Below, one piece after another: positions 46,337 to 54,459 of a stretch of 64,000 nucleotides of DNA. Source of the DNA: an uncultured bacterium (GTDB taxonomy: Bacteria > Desulfobacterota > Binatia > UBA1149 > CAITLU01); contig CAITLU010000021.1 in NCBI GenBank assembly GCA_903893315.1, positions 1 to 64,000 on the forward strand. Reading direction: 5' to 3'. The notes under the pieces are model-generated. The model saw only the letters and a list, made by a program, of their open reading frames with translations. It was not told where the DNA came from and did no database searches. The translations under genes and the position numbers were made by a program. How positions within the stretch are numbered: the stretch's first letter is position 1; each line of letters opens with the position of its first letter.

Positions 46337-47430
46337 GCCGCCTCCGTCGCTGGCGCGAGTCCCAGGCGCGTACGTTCGTAACCGCCTTCGGCGACGGCCC
46401 TGCACCAATCGAGGTTGGAGAGGTACCAGGCCACCGTGCGGCGCAGGCCCGAATCGAAATCGTGGCGCGGTGTCCAGCCAAGTTCGGTCCTGATGCGCGT
46501 GGCATCGATCGCGTAGCGTCGGTCGTGGCCGGGACGGTCGGCGACGAAGGTCTTCAGCCCTGCGTAGCTGGTCAGTCCGCGCGCCCTGAGCTTGGCGTTG
46601 TGCGCCGCCGGAGCCAGCTCGTCGAGCGCGGCGCACAGCGTGTCGACGACCTGCAGGTTGGTCCTCTCGCAGTTGCCGCCGACGTTGTACTGACGGCCGG
46701 GAGTTCCATTTTGCAGCACCCGCAGGATGGCTTCGCAGTGGTCTTCGACGAACAGCCAGTCGCGCACGTTGCCGCCGTCGCCGTAGATCGGAAGCGGTTT
46801 GGCCTCCAGCGCGTTCAGGATCATCAGCGGGATCAGTTTTTCGGGGAACTGACGGGGTCCGTAGTTGTTCGAGCAGTTGGTGGTCAGCGTGGCCAGCCCG
46901 AATGTCTCGTGCCAGGCGCGCACGAAATGATCGGCAGCGGCCTTCGACGCAGCGTAAGGCGAGTTGGGCGCGTACGGCGTCGTCTCGCTGAAGGCGCCGG
47001 TGGCACCCAGGCTGCCGTAGACCTCGTCGGTGGAGACTTGCAGGAAGCGCGTGCGGCCCGAGGTCTCGGTGTCGGTGAGGCGCGTGGCGGCACGCAACGC
47101 TTCGAGCAACTCGAAGGTGCCGCTGACGTTGGTGCGCAGGAACTCGCCCGGCCCGTCTATCGAACGGTCGACGTGGGATTCAGCGGCGAAGTTCACCACC
47201 CACAGAGGCCGCCTGGCCGCCATCAGTTCGCGCATCGCGCGGCCGTCGGCGATGTCGGCCCGAACGAACTCGAAGCGCGGGTACTTCGCGAACTCGTCGA
47301 AATTGAGCGGTGAGCCGGCGTAGGTGAGCTTGTCGACGACTACCATACGCATCGACGTGGCGCCCAGCGCGATTGGTACGAAGCTCGATCCGATGAAGCC
47401 GGCGGCGCCGGTGACGATGATGGTTTCCAT
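46333..47430 (-). CDS. rfbB: dTDP-glucose 4,6-dehydratase
   Basis: 365 residues of extended SDR: VTGAAGFIGSSFVP at the start, NFAAESHVDRSIDGP, STDEVYGSLG, catalytic YAASKAAADHFVRA, TNCSNNYGPRQFPEKLIP and DWLFVEDHC. It converts dTDP-glucose to dTDP-4-keto-6-deoxyglucose. The ATG at 47430 has AGGAGA 8 bases upstream. It follows the PGT-WecG fusion by 23 bases and overlaps the next gene by four. Confidence 0.96.
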   Translation of the reverse strand: METIIVTGAAGFIGSSFVPIALGATSMRMVVVDKLTYAGSPLNFDEFAKYPRFEFVRADIADGRAMRELMAARRPLWVVNFAAESHVDRSIDGPGEFLRTNVSGTFELLEALRAATRLTDTETSGRTRFLQVSTDEVYGSLGATGAFSETTPYAPNSPYAASKAAADHFVRAWHETFGLATLTTNCSNNYGPRQFPEKLIPLMILNALEAKPLPIYGDGGNVRDWLFVEDHCEAILRVLQNGTPGRQYNVGGNCERTNLQVVDTLCAALDELAPAAHNAKLRARGLTSYAGLKTFVADRPGHDRRYAIDATRIRTELGWTPRHDFDSGLRRTVAWYLSNLDWCRAVAEGGYERTRLGLAPATEAA

Positions 47431-47453
47431 GGCAAGGTTCTCCTGTTGTCGCT

Positions 47454-49445
47454 TCAGTAGGCGCCGCGCGCACCCAGCACCGCCGGGATGGTTCGCAGCA
47501 ACAGTTTGATGTCGAGCCACAACGACTGGCTCTCGATGTAATCCACGTCCATGCGGACTTGCTGAGGGAAAGGAATCTCGGAGCGACCGGACACCTGCCA
47601 GATGCAGGTGATTCCCTGGTCGCCTTCGAGGCGCCGGCGATCCGCGGGCGAATACCGCGCTACTTCCGAGGGCAGCGGAGGGCGCGGGCCAACCAGCGTC
47701 ATGTCGCCGGCGAGCACGTTCCAGAGCTGGGGCAGTTCGTCGATCGACAGGCGGCGGATGACGCGGCCGACGCGGGTCACGCGCGGATCGTTGCGCATCT
47801 TGAAGATCACGCCTCCCGCCATTTCGTTTTCGGCTTCGAGTGCGGCCATGCGCGCCTCGGCGTCGAGGTACATCGAACGGAACTTGAACATGCGGAACTC
47901 GCGACCGCCGCGCCCGACGCGAGTCTGACGGAAGAAGATCGCGCCCGGCGAATCCAGGCGGATCGCGATCATCGTAGCGACCAGCAGCGGCGACAGCACG
48001 ACCATGGCTGCGGCGGCGGCGAGGATGTCGAGACCGCGCTTGGCGGCGCGGGCCAGGGCCAGGACCGTGCGGCGAAGCTGGCGTGAGGCGTGAATGCCGG
48101 CGATGCGCAGCGAGCGTTGGAAGGGCGAGACCTGCCAGGCAGCCAGAATCTCGACTTCGTTCGGTTCGCGTTTTTCGGCGCGGGCTTCGGCCCACGCATG
48201 CATCAGGAACACCGCGTTGCCGAGCAGGTAACGCTTCCACATCCGGCGCGGCTCCTGCCACAGACGCCAGCACCACTCGCCGCCGAGTTCGCGCAGCCAG
48301 TGGGGCGCGCGCGGGATGCGTCCGGAGTAGAAATCGAAAAGACCGCCGACGCCGATGCGCACCGGGATAGTGATGCGCTCGCGGTGCCTGGCCAGCCACA
48401 TTTCCTGGCGCGGCACGCCCATCGCGACCAGCAATATCGAAGCGCCGGAGCGGTTTATCTCGTCGATAACCGCCGCTTCCTCGGCCTCGGAGAAGAACCC
48501 GTCGCGGGTACCCGCGATGCGCAGGCCCGGGAAGCGCGCGGTCATCACCGCAGCCGTGGTCGCGGCGACCGTGGGCGCCGCGCCCAGCAGATAGACGGAC
48601 AGACCTTCGGCCGCAGCCCGTTCGGCCAGCACCGGGAACATGTCGGTGCCGTTGACGTTGGATTCCAATTCGTAGCCGCGCAATCGCGTCGCCACGCGAA
48701 TGCCGATGCCGTCGGGGAAGACCCGGTCGGCCGATTGCAGAACGCCGCGGTAGTTCTCGTTGCCGTGCGCGATGTTCATGCAGTGCGGGTTGACGAACGC
48801 GACGTCGGTGCGGCGCGCGGCGGCGGCGCGCGTGGTGATCCAGTCGACGGCCTCTTCGAGATTGGTATTGGCAACTCGAATGCCGCCCATCGTCAGCTCG
48901 GCGGGAGCCGCGACCAGCTTGCGCCGCCGGCTCGTCGTCGAGGCCAGCGCCGCGCGGCCGAGTAGAGCCAGGCGAGTGGCGAGGCCGGCGTTGCGCAGGA
49001 AATCGAGGTCGTCGTCGGTTTCGCAGTCGTAGGCGATGCCCATGCGGTCGCGCACCGCGTAGCGGGAAACGAGTCCGGGCAGCACGGAGGCACGTTCGGC
49101 AGCGACGGTCGCTGTGAGCGCGGCGGCTTCGTCGGCGGCCATCGGACGGGGACCGGTCCACGATATGTCGCCGCGCACGACGTTGAAGAGCGTGGCCAGG
49201 GATCGTCCGTGTCCGTGGCCGGCGAACTCGAGCAGTTCGAAAGGCTTGCCTTGGCGGCCTATGCGGCTACGGCGTTCGAGCACGCGGCCACCGCGATTTC
49301 TGGCGATGGCGGCGCGCACCGCCATGACGGGAGACGTCAGCGTGATCGTCGCGGCGGCCAGGACAAGATCGAAAACGCGCAGGGCCACCGTGGCGGGCGT
49401 GCCGCGTTCTTCAGCGGTAAGGGCGATGGGAAGGATTGTCGACAT
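47454..49445 (-). CDS. PGT-like / WecG-TagA glycosyltransferase / polyprenyl glycosylphosphotransferase fusion
   Basis: 663 residues in three parts. Residues 1-170 are a degenerate sugar-transferase-like region with LFNVVRGDISWTGPRP. Residues about 180-410 are a WecG/TagA/CpsF glycosyltransferase (DVAFVNPHCMNIAHGNENY; FPDGIGIRVATRLRG; MGVPRQEMWLARHRE; GGLFDFYSGRIPRAPHWL). Residues about 440-663 are a complete PglC/WbaP-type phosphoglycosyltransferase: membrane helix, FRMFKFRSMYLDA, RRLSIDELPQLWNVLAGDM, TLVGPRPPLPSE, ITCIWQVSGRSE. It could attach sugar 1-phosphate to undecaprenyl phosphate and add the second sugar. A Shine-Dalgarno (GGAGAAG) sits 8 bases before the ATG. Confidence 0.88.
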   Translation of the reverse strand: MSTILPIALTAEERGTPATVALRVFDLVLAAATITLTSPVMAVRAAIARNRGGRVLERRSRIGRQGKPFELLEFAGHGHGRSLATLFNVVRGDISWTGPRPMAADEAAALTATVAAERASVLPGLVSRYAVRDRMGIAYDCETDDDLDFLRNAGLATRLALLGRAALASTTSRRRKLVAAPAELTMGGIRVANTNLEEAVDWITTRAAAARRTDVAFVNPHCMNIAHGNENYRGVLQSADRVFPDGIGIRVATRLRGYELESNVNGTDMFPVLAERAAAEGLSVYLLGAAPTVAATTAAVMTARFPGLRIAGTRDGFFSEAEEAAVIDEINRSGASILLVAMGVPRQEMWLARHRERITIPVRIGVGGLFDFYSGRIPRAPHWLRELGGEWCWRLWQEPRRMWKRYLLGNAVFLMHAWAEARAEKREPNEVEILAAWQVSPFQRSLRIAGIHASRQLRRTVLALARAAKRGLDILAAAAAMVVLSPLLVATMIAIRLDSPGAIFFRQTRVGRGGREFRMFKFRSMYLDAEARMAALEAENEMAGGVIFKMRNDPRVTRVGRVIRRLSIDELPQLWNVLAGDMTLVGPRPPLPSEVARYSPADRRRLEGDQGITCIWQVSGRSEIPFPQQVRMDVDYIESQSLWLDIKLLLRTIPAVLGARGAY

Positions 49446-49476
49446 GGCTTGCTTCTCCGAATCGTCGCGGTGTGAG

Positions 49477-50493
49477 TTACCAGGGGCGCGCGGGCGAAAT
49501 GCGTCCGCCGGCGGTTTCGGCCCAGGCCTGGGCCATCAGGGTTACCTGGCTCATCGATTCTTCGTAGCGATCGCGCCGCTCCTGCGAAGAGGCCGAGACG
49601 TGGCGGCGTGCGCGCAGCCGGTGCCAGGCGCTTTCCAGAGTCGCGGCGCACCAGGCACCGATCGCGCCGTGATGTTTGCGCCAGTAAAGGAGACCGCTGC
49701 GCATCCGCCACAGCGTCAGTTGCGTGCCTTTGCGCGAGACGTTCATCGACTGCTGCGTTTTGGAGCAGGCGCCGCCGATGTGCTCGACGACCAGTTCAGG
49801 CCAGTACCAGATCTCGTGGCCCGCGGCGCTGATGCGGCGGCACAGGTCGACTTCCTCGTAGTAGAGGAAGAAGGCCTCGTCGAAGTTGCCGACGGCTTCG
49901 AGAATCTCGCGGCGCACGATGACGAAAGCGCCGGGAACCCAGTCGACTCTCGCGTCCTGCATCGGATCGGCCCAGGTGCGGTCGAAGCGACCGAAGAAAC
50001 GCGACTGCGGGAAACGCGCGGCGAGTCCGCTCAGCGTCAGCGCTTCGTCGACGATGGACGGAAAGCAGCGCGCCGACGGTTGCAGGCTGCCGTCAGGACC
50101 GAGCAGGCGCGCACCGGCGGCACCGACTTTCGGACTCGCATCCATGCGGGCAACGGCGCGAGCCAGAGTTCCGGGCCTGGCGACCGCGTCGGGATTGAGC
50201 AGCAGGACGTAGCGGCCGCGGGCTTTGGCGAAGGCGAGGTTGTTGGCGGCCGCGAATCCGAGGTTGGCTGCGCTGCGGATCAACCGCACGTGCGGAAACT
50301 CGGCGGCAACCATGTCGGCCGAAGCGTCGCGCGAAGCGTTGTCCACGACCAGGATCTCCAGTGACAGGTCGCCGGCCTGGGCGTCGACACCTTGAAGACA
50401 CTTGCGCAGCAGGTCGCTGGTGTTGAACGAGACGACGACGACGGAGAGGTCGGGGCGCGCGTCACCGGCGCCGGAGGCGGTGGTCGGTTTCAT
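49477..50493 (-). CDS. Family 2 glycosyltransferase (rhamnosyltransferase-like)
   Basis: 338 residues. GT-A features are LSVVVVSFNTSDLLRKCL, LEILVVDNASRDASADMV, NLGFAAANNLAFAKARGRYVL (the usual DxD position is NPDA) and the acceptor-side EAFFLYYEEVDLCRRI. The EEVDLCRR and NPDA pattern is common in rhamnosyl- and N-acetyl-sugar transferases of O-antigen loci. Cytoplasmic, no membrane segments. It overlaps the upstream GT2 gene by four bases. Confidence 0.9.
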   Translation of the reverse strand: MKPTTASGAGDARPDLSVVVVSFNTSDLLRKCLQGVDAQAGDLSLEILVVDNASRDASADMVAAEFPHVRLIRSAANLGFAAANNLAFAKARGRYVLLLNPDAVARPGTLARAVARMDASPKVGAAGARLLGPDGSLQPSARCFPSIVDEALTLSGLAARFPQSRFFGRFDRTWADPMQDARVDWVPGAFVIVRREILEAVGNFDEAFFLYYEEVDLCRRISAAGHEIWYWPELVVEHIGGACSKTQQSMNVSRKGTQLTLWRMRSGLLYWRKHHGAIGAWCAATLESAWHRLRARRHVSASSQERRDRYEESMSQVTLMAQAWAETAGGRISPARPW

Positions 50494-51716
50494 CGGGCAA
50501 CTCCTTTCAAATCTTCGCGCTCGGTGCGGACCCAGGCGGTGGTGCGTCGCGCGCCGCGCACGGTCGCGGGCAGCAACGCAAGCTTCCAGAGCAGGTAGCG
50601 CGGCACCGAGGCCAGCGCGGCCAGATCGGCCCAGCCACGGCCGCAGCGCAACGCGGCGGTCATCACGTGGGCCGCGCAGATCGCCAGCGCGATCAGCGCG
50701 TAGACACGAACACCGGCATCCGGGGTCGCCAGGCAGAGCAGGACCAGGAGGCTGTGCATCGCCAGCGGCAGCAGCAGCAGTTCCAGCAGCGGCTCGATCA
50801 GGCGCAGGCGCCCGCGCGAAATCTCACGCAGCAGGGCCGGCACGTGTTCGGCGATCATCCGCAGGCGTCCGCCTTCCCAGCGAACCCGCTGCTGACCGGC
50901 GGCGCGCTCGCCGACCGGCATGTCGGCCAGAACCTCGGTGTCTTCGGCGTAGGCGACGCGGCGTCCGGCCGTGACCAGACGCAGGTGGTATTCGAGGTCT
51001 TCCACCACCGACGATGCGTTCCACGGCAGCGCTTCCAGCGTGGCTCGCGACACAGCGAAGCCGTTGCCGAGGATGCCCGCCGACAGACCGAGTCCCGCGC
51101 GGCCGCGAGGTCTCAGACGATTGAAGGCGAGCAGCGCCAGATTCATCAGACGTGTGCGCGGCGAAGCGTCGGGATTGCGCACGCCGTAGGGAACCTGCAC
51201 TGCGTCGGCGCCCGCCTCGAGGCGGCGCACGATCGAAGTGAGCAGGTTCGCCATCGCGCTGGTGTCTGCGTCGACGATCACGAAGGCGTCGAACTGCTCC
51301 GCCGAAAGCATCGAGAAAGCGTATTGGAGGGCGTGCCCCTTGCCGCGCCTGTCGTTGTCGAAGCGCTCGAGCACGCGGGCACCGGCGCTGCGGGCCAGGG
51401 CCGCGGTCGTGTCGGAGCAGTTGTCCGCGAGCACCACTACCTCGGCGATGAAGCCGTCGGCCCGGCAGGCCAGCAGGCTGGCAATGCAGCACTCGATGGT
51501 CGCCGCTTCGTCGTGGGCAGGTACCAGGACCGCCAGGCGCCGCACCGGAGCGATCACTGGCCGGCCCGGGTCCGAGGCGGTCATCCAACCGCCGAGAGTG
51601 ACGAGCGCCAGCTCGAGGGTTCCTGGAACAGTCGCAACGGCGGCGACGGTTCCGAGGGCGCGAGCCGTGGTCGCAGCCGTTTCCCAAGACCGGATGAGTG
51701 CGTCGGGGAGCATCAT
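50490..51716 (-). CDS. Membrane family 2 glycosyltransferase
   Basis: 408 residues. AVLVPAHDEAATIECCIASLL, VVLADNCSDTTAALA, FVIVDADTSA (DxD) and SVVEDLEYHLRLV (ED) give a complete GT2 fold. QQRVRWEGGR is the QxxRW motif of processive transferases. C-terminal membrane helices (LLELLLLPLAMHSLLVLLCLA; YALIALAICAAHVMTAAL) anchor it. First gene of the nine-gene operon. ATG at 51716 or 51713; only weak AAGG upstream, and a sigma-54-like element ends 12 bases before it. Polymer elongation or first-sugar transfer is possible. Confidence 0.88.
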   Translation of the reverse strand: MMLPDALIRSWETAATTARALGTVAAVATVPGTLELALVTLGGWMTASDPGRPVIAPVRRLAVLVPAHDEAATIECCIASLLACRADGFIAEVVVLADNCSDTTAALARSAGARVLERFDNDRRGKGHALQYAFSMLSAEQFDAFVIVDADTSAMANLLTSIVRRLEAGADAVQVPYGVRNPDASPRTRLMNLALLAFNRLRPRGRAGLGLSAGILGNGFAVSRATLEALPWNASSVVEDLEYHLRLVTAGRRVAYAEDTEVLADMPVGERAAGQQRVRWEGGRLRMIAEHVPALLREISRGRLRLIEPLLELLLLPLAMHSLLVLLCLATPDAGVRVYALIALAICAAHVMTAALRCGRGWADLAALASVPRYLLWKLALLPATVRGARRTTAWVRTEREDLKGVAR

Positions 51717-51728
51717 GGGGGCCTTATC

Positions 51729-51744
51729 CCAAGAGCCGTACCAA
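51729..51744 (-). promoter_or_regulatory. Weak sigma-54-like -24/-12 element before the EPS operon
   Basis: On the minus strand TTGGTACG, four bases and TTGG resemble TGGCACG-N4-TTGC with a mismatch in the -24 block and the -12 C replaced by G. It lies 12 bases before the GT2 start, the same geometry as the perfect element at 63201. Alone it would not be convincing. Confidence 0.3.
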
Positions 51745-51825
51745 CGTGTTTGTGTCCCAAACTGCTTCAGGTGGTCGCGTCGGCCCGCCGTTCTGGCCGG
51801 AAGAGACCGGTTCTCGCGTGAAGTT

Positions 51826-51835
51826 GGAACACTTC
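51826..51835 (+). promoter_or_regulatory. GRRACACTTY motif copy in the divergent EPS promoter region
   Basis: GGAACACTTC lies between the minus-strand operon and the plus-strand acyltransferase, about 80 bases upstream of the weak -24 element. GTGTCCC at 51752-51758 is a possible inverted half site. The motif recurs near wza and before the flippase. Confidence 0.4.
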
Positions 51836-51853
51836 GTGAGTTGAGATGGTTCG

Positions 51854-53194
51854 ATGGAACAGAATTGGGGCGGATCGGAGCCGGGGAGGCTGGCACGCCT
51901 CTGGCTGTTGCAGCATTCCATGAGATACGCGTTTTTCGGTGACGGAAGTCGCTGGCCCGGTCTTGAGCCGGACCGCCTCTACGGTTGTGACGCAGCGGCA
52001 GCGGCCAGCAGTGACGGCGGCCGATCGGTCCCACGTCTGGCCTGGGTCGACCGCGCCCGCGGCCTGGGCATCACCCTGGTGGTGGCCGGTCACGTCCTCG
52101 GAGGCATCGTGGCTGCCGCTCTGGTTTCGGATCGCGGCGTGGCTGTTCGCACCATCGACGTCATCTATTCGTTCCATATGCCGCTGTTCTTCTTCGTGTC
52201 GGGCCTGCTTGCCGAAACACGCAGCAGGTCGCCTGCGGCCGGAGCCTTCGTCGTGGGTAAGCTTCGCACGCTGGCGTGGCCGTACCTGCTGTGGTCGGTG
52301 GTACAGGTCGCCCTGCACTGGCTTGCTTCGCCGGTCGCCAACCACCGAGTCGATACGTCTGCGCTGCTTCGCCTTGCGTGGGAGCCGGTGGAGCAGTTCT
52401 GGTTCCTCTACGTTCTGTTCGTCCTCTCCGTCGGCTGGTCGTTGCTGCGCCGCACGGGGGCTACCGCGCCGGCTCTCCTTGGCGCCGCGGCACTGATCTA
52501 CTTCGTGCCGGGACACGTGGGCCTGGGGAGTTGGGGCGTTCTCTACATGGTTGCGTCGAACGCGGTCTGGTTCGCGGCTGGAGCGGCGATCGGCGCGGTT
52601 CGCCTCTGGCGCGTACTTGACGAATGGCCTCTGCCCCTGGTGACTTCCGCCATGCTGTTCGCGCTGCTGCGCTCGCTCGCCCTGCAAGGATTCGGGTCGC
52701 CATCGGCGACCGGGGAACTTGCCCTCGACATGCTTCGCTGCGGGATCGCGGCGATGGGCATTGTGGCGTCACTGCTTTTCGCAACGGCTCTCGAGCGCGC
52801 GGTGCAGCGTGTTCGCGCCTTGCGAAGTGCTGCCGGCAAGGTTCCCGGACGTAGCCGGATTCGGCGCGCGACGTCGGTGATCGTTCATGCGCCGGCACAT
52901 CTGGTCGCCCTGTTGGCGGTTGCCGCACTGCACCTGGGTGAAGCCTCGCTGGCCATCTATCTCGCACACACCATCTTCGCGGCCGCCACGAGAGTAGCGC
53001 TCGTCAGGATCGGCGCCGTCGGCGATCCGCTTGTGCACTTGGTCTGCGGAAGCGCGGCCGGTCTGCTGATTCCGCTGGTTCTCGACCGAGTCTGCACGCG
53101 CGCCGGCCTGCGCTGGATCTTCAAGTTTCCATCCGCGCGACGCGGGCAGGCTGCGAACTCGAGTTTCGTCGCCGGCGCACTCGAAGGAGCCTGA
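51854..53194 (+). CDS. Acyltransferase 3 family membrane protein
   Basis: 446 residues with about ten membrane segments. The family N-terminal block is WVDRARGLGITLVVAGHVLGG (H80 is the conserved His), followed by YSFHMPLFFFVSGLL and late LAIYLAHTIFA. These enzymes move acetyl or other acyl groups onto sugars of surface polysaccharides. It starts the plus-strand unit acyltransferase, GT4, Wzy, divergent from the nine-gene operon. The start is poorly supported, since the first 60 residues are not conserved in type, so a later start is possible. Confidence 0.88.
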   Translation: MEQNWGGSEPGRLARLWLLQHSMRYAFFGDGSRWPGLEPDRLYGCDAAAAASSDGGRSVPRLAWVDRARGLGITLVVAGHVLGGIVAAALVSDRGVAVRTIDVIYSFHMPLFFFVSGLLAETRSRSPAAGAFVVGKLRTLAWPYLLWSVVQVALHWLASPVANHRVDTSALLRLAWEPVEQFWFLYVLFVLSVGWSLLRRTGATAPALLGAAALIYFVPGHVGLGSWGVLYMVASNAVWFAAGAAIGAVRLWRVLDEWPLPLVTSAMLFALLRSLALQGFGSPSATGELALDMLRCGIAAMGIVASLLFATALERAVQRVRALRSAAGKVPGRSRIRRATSVIVHAPAHLVALLAVAALHLGEASLAIYLAHTIFAAATRVALVRIGAVGDPLVHLVCGSAAGLLIPLVLDRVCTRAGLRWIFKFPSARRGQAANSSFVAGALEGA

Positions 53195-53196
53195 GC

Positions 53197-54459
53197 ATGC
53201 ACGTTCTCCACGCCGGACGTTTCGAACTCGGAAGCGTGCACGGCACGCATCACGCTCTCTGGCAGCTCGCCGTCGCGCAGGCCGGTGCGGGGCACGAAGT
53301 CACCATCGTCAACCTTGGCTGGGAGGTTGCGGCTGAACACGTCGAGATCGCGCGACGCTCGGGTATTCGCCTGGTCGGTCTTGCGGTGCGGCGCTCGACG
53401 GCCCTGTGGAAGGACGATGGAGGCAGCATGCGCCGCTGTCTCGAAGAACTCGCCCCGGACATCGTTCACCTGCAATACGTGCGTATTGCGGAGCTGCGGC
53501 CGTTCTCGCGCATACTGCGGAGCCTCGCCATTCCCTACGTCGTCTCACTGCACGGCGGCATGATGCGCGCCGAGATGGTCCGCCATCGTCTGCGCAAACT
53601 GGTGTGGTGGCACGCCGTCGAGAAAGCGGTGCATCGCGGCGCCGCCGGCATTCATTTCGTGACTTGTGCGGAGCGCGACGACTATCGCCAGCACTTCGGC
53701 CCGGCGGCAGTTGCCGACGCTGTGATCGCCAACGTGGTCGAACCGGAAGGCGAGTTGCCGAACTGGAAGGGGGAGGTCCGCGCCGACGCGCCCCGCCTCG
53801 TCACCCTCGGGCGCTACGACATATGGCACAAAGGCCTCGACAAACTCGCCGCGATGACGCGGGCTCTGCACGAACGCGGCATCTATGCCGAACTCGACCT
53901 GCACGGCTCGGCCATCGGGCGTTTCGAAAAACCGATGGCTGAACTGCTCGGGGCCTGTCGCGGCCTGCCGGTGCGCGATGCCGGCATGGTCACTGGCATT
54001 GCGAAGTACGAGAGTCTCGCTGCCTCCGACCTCTACGTGCAGTACTCGCGCTTCGAACTATTCGGCATGGCTTTGGTCGAAGCGCTGCGCGTGGGAGTCC
54101 CCGTGGCGCTGAGCGAGGTTTGCGATCTCGCGCCGGATCTCGCCAAGGCGCGCGCCGCTCTGGTATTGCCGATGGACCCCGGGCTGGCCGCCGGCGTCGT
54201 CGCAAGCGCTCTCGCCGACCCCGGTGAGATGGCGGCGATGGCTGCGCGAGGACGCGCGTGGTGGCACGCCAACTGCCGCGGCCCGGTGGTAGTGGCCGGC
54301 ATGGACGCGATGTATCAAAGCGCGCTCGGCTGCGCGGCCGCGGCCGCGGAAAGAACACACTCCGTCACGCTCGTCACGCGCGCTGCACTTGGTCGAGGCG
54401 CAGCGGTTCGGAAGCGGACCGCGCGCGCATCGCTCGCCGGCGGGGCACCACCGCGCTGA
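53197..54459 (+). CDS. Family 4 glycosyltransferase
   Basis: 420 residues of GT-B fold. The N-terminal domain begins HVLHAGRFELGSVHGTHHAL and has VVSLHGGMMRAEM; the C-terminal domain has VTLGRYDIWHKGLDKLAAMT and the donor-binding E-x7-E region YSRFELFGMALVEALRVGVPV. Cytoplasmic. The gene starts two bases after the acyltransferase stop and overlaps the Wzy-like gene by one base (TGATG), so the three form one translationally linked unit. Confidence 0.92.
   Translation: MHVLHAGRFELGSVHGTHHALWQLAVAQAGAGHEVTIVNLGWEVAAEHVEIARRSGIRLVGLAVRRSTALWKDDGGSMRRCLEELAPDIVHLQYVRIAELRPFSRILRSLAIPYVVSLHGGMMRAEMVRHRLRKLVWWHAVEKAVHRGAAGIHFVTCAERDDYRQHFGPAAVADAVIANVVEPEGELPNWKGEVRADAPRLVTLGRYDIWHKGLDKLAAMTRALHERGIYAELDLHGSAIGRFEKPMAELLGACRGLPVRDAGMVTGIAKYESLAASDLYVQYSRFELFGMALVEALRVGVPVALSEVCDLAPDLAKARAALVLPMDPGLAAGVVASALADPGEMAAMAARGRAWWHANCRGPVVVAGMDAMYQSALGCAAAAAERTHSVTLVTRAALGRGAAVRKRTARASLAGGAPPR

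Noticed and set aside
51767-52687. 306-codon minus-strand frame starting in the EPS divergent gap
   Set aside because: Antisense to the acyltransferase; low-complexity Arg/Gln/His composition and no family motif.
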